Notes under the pieces: generated by a model
The model's input: the letters and a program-made list of their open reading frames with translations, nothing else
Database searches by the model: none
Told to the model about the DNA's origin: nothing
Shown here: positions 49,301 through 58,300 of the stretch, one piece after another
Layout of the letters: each line of letters begins with the position of its first letter
Numbering within the stretch: position 1 is the stretch's first letter
Assembly: GCA_030268105.1 (NCBI GenBank)
Contig: BSDZ01000080.1
Coordinates: 3,225,501 to 3,289,500, forward strand
Direction of reading: 5' to 3'
DNA length: 64,000 bases
Origin: Volvox africanus
Taxonomy: Eukaryota; Chlorophyta; Chlorophyceae; Chlamydomonadales; Volvocaceae
Program-made: the position numbers and the translations under genes

Positions 49301-52300
49301 TTAGCCAGTGTTCCGCATGCCGGCGGCGATGCCGTTTATGGAGATCAGCAGCGCGTCACGCAGGCGCTGATTGTTGGGGTCCATTCGGAGACGCCGAAGC
49401 ACCTCAACCTGCAGCGCGTGTGGGGCAGAGCAGCGCGGACGCGCAGGGTAGAATCAACCGCTGGAGGCTCATATCCACTACACGTCCACGCGGACATACC
49501 CCCCCTCTCCCCATCCCGTAACTAATGCCTGACCCGCAGACCCACCGTCACCCATGTCCACATGCGAGCGTCCATTCCCTCTTCCCCCTTCCCTCTTCCC
49601 CCTCCCCCTTCCCCCCTCCCTCTTCCCCCTTCAACCGCATTCCTCGTTATCAGCACCTGCAGGATGTTGATCGGGTCGACGTACGGGTTGCGCATGTTGA
49701 TAAGCTTCCGCAGGGTAGGGTTGTTGTCCAGCAGCCGCTCGTGGCCGGTCACCTACAGGGAAGGGGGCCAAGATAAGCAACGGACTAGGTGGGGACGGGA
49801 TGTTAAGGAGAAAATGATGTTGGGAGCTTAAGAGGTGGTGGCAGGATTCGTCAACGTCAACGTGGCCTTTCGCCTCGCAGTCTCTGCCCCTCCCTTTTTC
49901 GTCGTCCCCTGATCCCACTTACCTTGCAAATCGCCGCCTGGCATCGAGCGAGCCGCTCTCGCAACTCGGAGCCTAGCCGTTTCTGCTCCGAATCCTCCAC
50001 CAGTACACTTTCGTACAGCGCCGCGATGCGCGGCTCGGTCTTGGCCAGAATCATTTCGATAAGGTCCACCGTGGATCCGAAGAACGGCCACTCTCGGTAC
50101 ATCGCCTGCAGGGTTGGCAGGTGGCCCTGAGGACACGGGAAGGGGGGGAAGGAGGGGGAAGACGAATGAAACGAATCCTGGTGCTGATACTGAAGAAACG
50201 AGGAATACCCCCTTATATCTATCCCGTATACCTAGGGGGCAGGAAAAAGGTATTTGTCAGTTGGCTATCTAAGAGTACAGATGCATGTTTGCGGGACCGA
50301 ATGGGCGCCTCTGTTCGCCCCCCAGCAGTCGGACATCAGTTATCCTCCTCTTCGAGCGGCACCTGCTGAATGCAGTAGCGCGATTCTGTGGCGGAGTCAG
50401 GGAATTTCCCCTCCTCCTCCCACCCACCCACAATCACTTTCATACACAGCGCTCGCAACGACAGGTCAGCGCACGGAATCCACGTACCTGCTGGATGGCT
50501 GCCATCAGCGAAGCTCCTATACCAAGCCAGGAGGGCAGGATGAGGCGGTTCTGAGTCCAGGCAAAGATCCAGGGGATGGCGCGAAGTGTGGAAATGGACG
50601 GGTCCTGACGACGACGAGCGGGGCGAGAGCCTGCAAATAAGAAGGGTGTGAATGAATGTGTTACGAACAAAAACGTACGACAGCAGATCGGAACCCCCCG
50701 CCCCCGCCCCTGGGCCTGGTCCCCTGGCCCTCTGACCGCTCATCCCTCTGCGTGCATCTCTCAGCCCCAGTGAGCACCCCCCTCTACTGCCCACCCCCCT
50801 CTACTGCCCACCCCCCTCTACTGCCCACTCCCCTCTACTGCCCACTCCCCTCTACTGCCCACCCCCCTCTACTGCCCACCCCCCTCTACTGCCCACCCCC
50901 CTCTACTGCCCACCCCCCTCTACTGCCCACCCCCCTCTACTGCCCACCCCCCTCTACTGCCCACCCCCCTCTACTGCCCACCCCCCTCTACTGCCCACCC
51001 CCCTCTACTGCCCACCCCCCTCTACTGCCCACCCCCCTCTACTGCCCACCCCCCTCTACTGCCCACCCCCCTCTACTGCCCACCCCCCTCTACTGCCCAC
51101 CCCCCTCTACTGCCCACCCCCCTCTACTGCCCACCCCCCTCTACTGCCCACCCCCCTCTACTGCCCACCCCCCTCTACTGCCCACCCCGCTCTACTGCCC
51201 ACCCCCCTCTACTGCCCACCCCGCTCTACTGCCCACCCCCCTCTACTGCCCACCCCGCTCTACTGCCCACCCCGCTCTACTGCCCACCCCCCTCTACTGC
51301 CCACCCCCCTCTAATCCACCCCGCTCTACTGCCCACCCCCCTCTACTGCCCACCCCGCACCAATGTTCAGATTCCCCAGCTCCTCTTCGGGTGTCGCCCT
51401 CTTGAAGTACTGAATGAAGACGGGGTTATGGTGCACGATGTTTCGGTAGCTCTCGCAGCTGGCCCGACTGAGCATCTCCATTACCGACCGCCACTCCTCG
51501 CGACGCGGGGGGCTGGGGGGTCTCAGAGTGGCCAGCAGCACGGCTGTGGTGTAGGTCTCCAGCTGGCTCAGAGCCACCCCGCTGATGCCGAACTTGGCTT
51601 GCACCATCTCACCCTGCTCGGTGATGCGGAAGGAGCCCTCCACGCTGCCAGGAGGCTGACTCTGAATGGCGATGTGGGTCGGACCGCCCCCGCGACCCAC
51701 AGTCCCACCGCGGCCGTGAAAGAGCGTCAGACGCACACTGTGGGCTTTGGCTAACGCCACCACCTGCTCCTGGCACCTGGTTAGGTGGTAGGGGGTGTTA
51801 ATGAGGAAAACGGAATTAAGGAAAACGACTCCTCTCCCCCTGCCATCAATCCTCTAACCCCCCCTGTCATCCCTCTCGGCTCTGGAACGCTAAGGCCTTG
51901 CGCCCTCCCGGCCCCACATCCGGGTCCTCACTTGTATAAGGCCCAGTTTGCCGCCAGGCGACCCGCATCCTTGCCGCTGTCGCTGTATCCAAGCATGACC
52001 TCCTGGTGGTTGTCGTGTGCGGCGGCGAGGTGGGTCCGGTACCAGGGATTGGTAAACAGCCGGGTTACGATGTCACCCGCCGCCTCCAAGTCCTAGAAAT
52101 AGGGGGGACGAAATGGCGATGGATGAGACGGGAGAGGCAGACGGTGAAGGCGGAAAAACTTTAAAGCCATGCGATGGGTCAGGCAGGCGAAAATGCGCAC
52201 TCCACATGCAGGGCATGGTGTACAACACCCTCTCGATTCCATGCGTGCGCGGAGAGGCAGTAGCCCTCATCCAATAACCCCTCCCCCTTTCATATAACGC

Positions 52301-55300
52301 ACTCGTCTTAAGCGACTGGATGCCTGGATAGAGCAGGTGGCAGTGCCAGGGCTACCCCACAAGAAAGTCGGAAGGGTTTAAGTCTGCTGGACCCCTTGCA
52401 TGGACCTTCTCCGTCTCCCCCCCCCCCATCGGGCGCTGCCTCCTGACTGGTTGTCCCCCTCCCTCCCACCTCCAGCGTCTCAAAGAGCGGTACCACACGG
52501 AGGGAGGCCGACTCGTCGGGAGTACGGCCCAGCTCCGCAGACACCTGCAGCGGGAGCGGCCGACGTCAGCGAGCCAGGGCAGTAATCGTACACGAACGTG
52601 AAGTACAGCAGCGGGCCTAGGATACCCCTTGAGGTAGGATGACACAAGCATGCAAAACACACACGAGCATGCTTCATCCATATGCTCAAGAGGGGTGCAT
52701 TCCTCTGATTCCTTCTCGCACTATTGCTTTATTGTCCTAAGGTCTCGATGCCCTATATGTCGTACACACACACCGTCACGCACGTATGCACACACGCGCG
52801 CGCGCAACCGTCCTCCTCCTCGGTCTCCCAACGACATCCACCAACCACCAACCACCCTGCACCTGCGCCCGGGCCTCCCGCTGCAGCAGCTCCACCGCCA
52901 TGACGTCACTGGCGCCCTTAGTCATGGAGATGACGTAAGCACCCAGGCTTCCCCGACCCAGTCGTGCAGCCACCTTCGAGACCAGGGGAGGAGCGGGAGG
53001 GGAAGGAGTAAAGGGGAAGACGAATGAAACGAATGAAACGAATCCTTGTGCTGATACTGAAGAAACGAGGACCAACCGTGAGGTGGGAAAGGACATAGGG
53101 GATGAGAGTAAAGGGAGAGAGGCGGGAAGGGAAGGTTTATACGCCTTACGTATGTCCTTGCGCGGCCTAACAGCTCCTCCCCGCCTTCTCGTGCGCCTTC
53201 CCCTCTCCCCGGACCCATGTCACCTTTCAGCGAGCAGGCAACCACTTGCAGCTTGCGTCATGGATGTACCACATACGTCTGTATCAAACCATAAGTACTG
53301 CGAACGGTCCGCCTCCCTCACGCCCCCTTATGAGCGGTTGGCAGGTCACCCCCATCCGCATTTCCTCCCCCCTCTCCCCAACCCCAACCCCAAAGCGCGC
53401 GCATACACACAAATACACACACACACACACCTTGAACGTGTCCAACACCTCCCTCACTTCCGCCGTCATGGGCATGTCGGAGGGGATGAGGGGCCGACGG
53501 CCCTGAGGTGGGGTGGAAGGCGGGGTCACGCGGGGGGGGGGGTAGGGGTCGTGAAGGAGGTGGTGGAGGAGAAGGCGGGGCTGATAGATGGGCCACACGC
53601 GCACACGCGTCGGTCGGTCGGTCGCTTGTACGGCAAAAGGAAAACAATCCTTTTGACTGCTATTTGTGTAAATTACACACGTTTTTCAGAAGAGGATAAA
53701 AATAACCTGGTTCTAATGTTCATAAGTAAAACCGTGTACATTGCAGCACCGAACTCCCGCTGTTGCCCCCCCCCCTCTTTCCCCGAGCCCCCTGACAAGC
53801 ACACCTGCAGCTCCTTAGTGAGCCACTCGATCTTTCGATCCTCACTCCACTCCAGGTAGGACCCGTAACCCAGGTAGGTGGTCACCGCGTCCAGAGCCTC
53901 CGCATGTCGGGTGCTCTCCTGCGAACAGACGTGGAGGGGGGAGGGGGGAAGGGGGAGGGGGGAGGGGGGAGGGGGGAGAAAGCCCACCAGCTTGGCAGGT
54001 ACACTTTCTGAATGACGGGGAGGAGGGGCAACGGGCGACGGTCTCCCCGTCCCCCCCCAGGCCCCCTACCCCACCTCGGCATCACAGACACACCGCCGGG
54101 GAATCGACATCCGCATCCCCACCGCGCGCTGCCCAGAGCTATCCAACACCATAACCACCATCAACACTACAGCAGCTGCTGCTACTGCAACGACGTGCAC
54201 AAAAGTACGACCACAGCTCCCGGGTCCTGTCTCGCCTCTTCTCCGTGTCCCCCCCCTTCTCACCGGCGGAGCTGGTCGAATTCCTCCCCCCTCCTCCCCC
54301 TTCCTCCCGCCGCCATTACGCAAACGGATTGGACGCTTTCACAGCTCCTCCACAGCAGCCGTACAGCATGCCTCATGTATCCGCCTTCCGCTCCCCTTTC
54401 CCCCATCCATACACACACCTGGCGCAGATCCAGCTTCATGAGGCACATCCCGAACGTGTACACCCGGCGGATGAGGTCCAGCAGCCGACCGTCCGCAATC
54501 ACGCCGCCGCCGCACTCCCACAGGGACCTGCGCGCACATACACACACATACACATACACACACACACACGTTGGACTAGCAGCAGGGCAGGGAGGCAATC
54601 ACGACGCACCAGAGATTAGCTGATGCGGCCAGAATCTTCCCGCCGCTACAGCGCTACCCACCAGTAGCAGGCCATGAGGGGCTCCGCCAGCTCGTCCTCG
54701 TCCTCGTACCATAGGGCCCCGCCCTCGGGCCCGGCGGCGGGCTCCCGACCGCTGAGGAGGTCCTCCATGCGGCGCCGGGTAGCGGCCAGCCGGTCACGAA
54801 CCTGCACCCACAAACACGAATACACATGCCGCCTAAGAACTGCGCCGCGGGACAGACACCTCCGTGCGTCCGTCCGTGCGTCCGTCCGTGCGTCCGTCCG
54901 TGCGTCCGTCCGTGCGTCCGTCCGTGCGTCCGTCCGTGCGTCCGTCCGTGCGTCCGTCCGTGCGTCCGTCCGTGCGTCCGTCCGTGCGTCCGTCCGTGCG
55001 TCCGTCCGTGCGTGCGTCCGTGCGTCCGCGCGTTCGCATATGCGTTTCATCATGAGTATGCAATCCGTACACCGGGCGGTATCAACAATACAGAGTCTGT
55101 TGTACGACATTACACTCCGCTGTGTGTTTCCCCTTTCGTCGCATTTAATACCCCCCAGCGCCCCGACCTACGTTACCAAGCACGATGCGGTACGGGTGGA
55201 AGCCGGGGTGCTCGTGAGCCCGCACGAACTGCATCATGCCTGTGCCAGTTCTCTGCGCCATCAGTGTACGGCGCATCAGATTGGGATCTACGCTGTTTTG

Positions 55301-58300
55301 CGCGCGAGCTGCCGCGGCAGTCGGATCTGCCGTCACGCCAGCTGCCGTCAGCTTGGCGGCGGCGGCAGCACCCGAGGCGAACGCGGCGCCGGACGCCTCT
55401 GGTGTTGGTGCCACGGCCATGGTGCCGCCGGGAAATTGCGGCTCCGAAGCCCCGGCTCGGAAAGGCGTAGCAATGGTGTTTGGAGTCATTGGCGGGACAG
55501 CATCAGGAGTCCCCGGATCGGCGAGTGGGGCCGCGGCGGAGGCGGGTGACAGGCCCGTCAATACCAGCGGCACAGTCGGGAGAACATTCTCGACCTTGAC
55601 CGTTTTGCCGCCTGCGGTTGCGGCTGCGGCGGTGATCGCGCCATTCGCTCCCGGATAGGCGATGGGGGCCTGCGAGCTGTCGGCTGCCTCTCCGGACTCC
55701 GACTCTCGGCGTGACAGAGAGAACTCGAATTCCGAGCCTCCCTCCACCCCATCCTACGGTTGAAGAGGACGAGGGAGGGAGGTCTGCACAATTGGTACAA
55801 CTGCATGCCGTGAATCACCAAATTCGGTTACCGGTTACAGAAGGTCGAGGGAGGGGAGAAGTGAATGTACGATGGCACCTGGGGTCAGAAACCGCGGGCT
55901 GCACAACAAGACGCAAGAGATACCTCACAGTCGGGCAGCAGTGCACACGCGCATTATGAACCCCCCCTTCACCCCTTCAAACCCCCACCCCTTCAACCCC
56001 TCACCCCTTCAACCCCCCACCCCCTCACCCCTTCACCCCTTCAACCCCTCACCCCTTCAACCCCCCACCCCCTCACCCCTTCACCCCTTCACCCCTCACC
56101 CCTTCAACCCCCCACCCCCTCACCCCTTCACCCCTTCACCCCCCACCCCTTCACCCCCCTCATCCCCCCGAACACAGCTCACACCTGCACTTATCCCTAC
56201 CCCGGCCCCGGCACAGCTGGGCCGCGTTCGCATAACGGGATCCGCCATTTTACCGCCGCCCCGTCCCACCCGCCCCGTAGCAGCTCCAGCGGAGGTAAGC
56301 AATATCTGATTGCCGTTGTACCTGGTGTTCATACTTACATCATGACGTTTTGCCCCTAACCACACCGCACTGTACTGCACTGCACGGGCCCATCACCCGC
56401 AATGTAGCCCACCTGGCCCGGCAGATCGTGAGGAACCGACACCTCCGCGGCGGTGTGCGACGATACGGGCTGCGTCCCCAGGATCATGCCACCCGGGAAG
56501 GCCGCCCCAGCGCCTCCCGACAGCTCCCCGACACCCTCATCAGCAGCGCCCTTGGCGGTACGGCGGCGAGGTTGGTGATGGGCTTGCGGCGGCCGGGTGA
56601 AAGACACGGGCAGACCCGCAATGGAGGCGGCGGCGGCGGCGGCGGCGGCAGCCGCTCCTGAGCCCCCGTGTGCGGCCGCGGCCGCAGCGCCCTGGTTGGC
56701 GGCAGCTGCGGCCTCGGCCCTCACCACCCCGGCCTTGCGGGTGTGGCCTTCCATGATGATGTGGCGAGCCATGCGCCACACGGCCGCGCTGCACTGGCTC
56801 ATGGACAACTGGGAGCAGGGAGGACGGGGCAGAGGTCACCCTGGGTGAGTCGTGTGAATCATGTGTATTTAGTGAATCGTGTGTATTGAGTGTATTGGGA
56901 GCTGCCCCCCCTCTCCTGCCCCCCCCCCCACCTCGAACCGCAACGTGTCCACTTCCCGCAGGTACAGATCCGCAGCCATCCAGCGGGCCAGAGCAGTCAC
57001 GTGAGCGGTTACGGTGGCGGTGACGTTGGGGTTACCGTCGCGGTCGCCGCCCATCCAGCTGCCGAACTTGAACGGGGTCGCCTGCGCGGCAGAGAATCCG
57101 CCACAGCGCATCAGACAACCGCCGCCGGCAACTCGACGTCAACACGAAAATGTATTTCCCTCCGCCCCACCCGACAGCTGCTTACTTGGAAGGTGGGGTG
57201 TGCAGAACGGTGTTTGCGAGGGACTACCCGGTTGCCTCAGGAACTGTGCCTCAACCTCGTAGGGAAAGGATCAGGCACTGGCGGGAGAAGCCCAGTTGCC
57301 GCGTACGATGTACGACATACACGTGCGACCCCCTCTCTTACTACCGAAAGCCCATCATCCGTGGGGCGAGTATGAGCCCTCTTCAGAGAGTGACATCCCG
57401 TACTGGGGGCCGTCGACGACAACAGTGTGTGCTCCAGCAACAAATACGTGTGGAAAATCCCCTCCCCTCCCCTCCCCTCCCCTCCCCGGGTTTGGCGCTG
57501 TTAACAGACGGCACTGCTGCTGCGTATCCCTGTAAGGGGGGTGCGTTGAGACCCCGACGATTCATCACCACCGCCCCGCCCCGCCCCTCAACTCGCCTGT
57601 AGCGGCAGGTCGTGGCCGGTGTGCCTCTTGAGCGCCGCGCTCAGTCGCCGCATGTACTGCGGCACAGCAGCCCACAGCGACTGCTCCACAATGTGCAGGC
57701 CCCCTCGAGCCTCTGCGGATAAGGTGGTGGTGCGCAGAGAGAGCGGGGTAGTGGGTGTGTGTGTGGAGGGGGATGTGGAGGGGTGGGTTGAGGGGTATGT
57801 CGAATAAAACGAATACTGAATGCTGATACTGAAGGAACGAGGACTAACCACCGTGAAGGTGGAGGATGATGGACGACGTCGTCCAAAGTCAGGAAAGTGG
57901 AAACGAGCTGTGATGTAAACTAAACATCCACATGTGTGTGCATACACACACACACACACGTGCGCGCGCGCGCGCGCACGCACCATCCAGCGGCGTGGGC
58001 TTCTGGCGCCTCAGCTCGTCCGTCTGCCAAAGCGCCGCCACCTCCCGCTGCAGCTCGGACACTATGTTGCGCCGCTCTTCGGGAGTCAGATCAGATCTGC
58101 GGGGGTGGGGGAGTCAGGGGGCGAGAGCGAGTGATTGGCTTTTTTCAAGCAGATGCCCTCACACAGAGGGACACAGAGGGACACAACCATATTGGCATCA
58201 TTCTTTATGATGCAGATGCAGATGAAGATGAGGATGAAGATGATGATGCTAGATAAGCAACCTGCGCACAAAAGCCGGGATCAGCACCGAGATCTATCCG

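Noticed and set aside
50775..51360. CRISPR-like regular repetition
   Set aside because: Units of 17 bp are head to tail with no unique spacers, and the array lies within a spliced eukaryotic intron. It is a minisatellite.
52650..54598. Several plus-strand open frames rich in Pro, His and Thr
   Set aside because: They run across PPC2 exons and pyrimidine-rich introns on the opposite strand. No family resemblance.
54646..55110. Thr-Asp-Ala-Arg repeat protein on the minus strand
   Set aside because: Created by the 12-bp array in PPC2 intron 10. Only its end (54662-54801) is a real exon.
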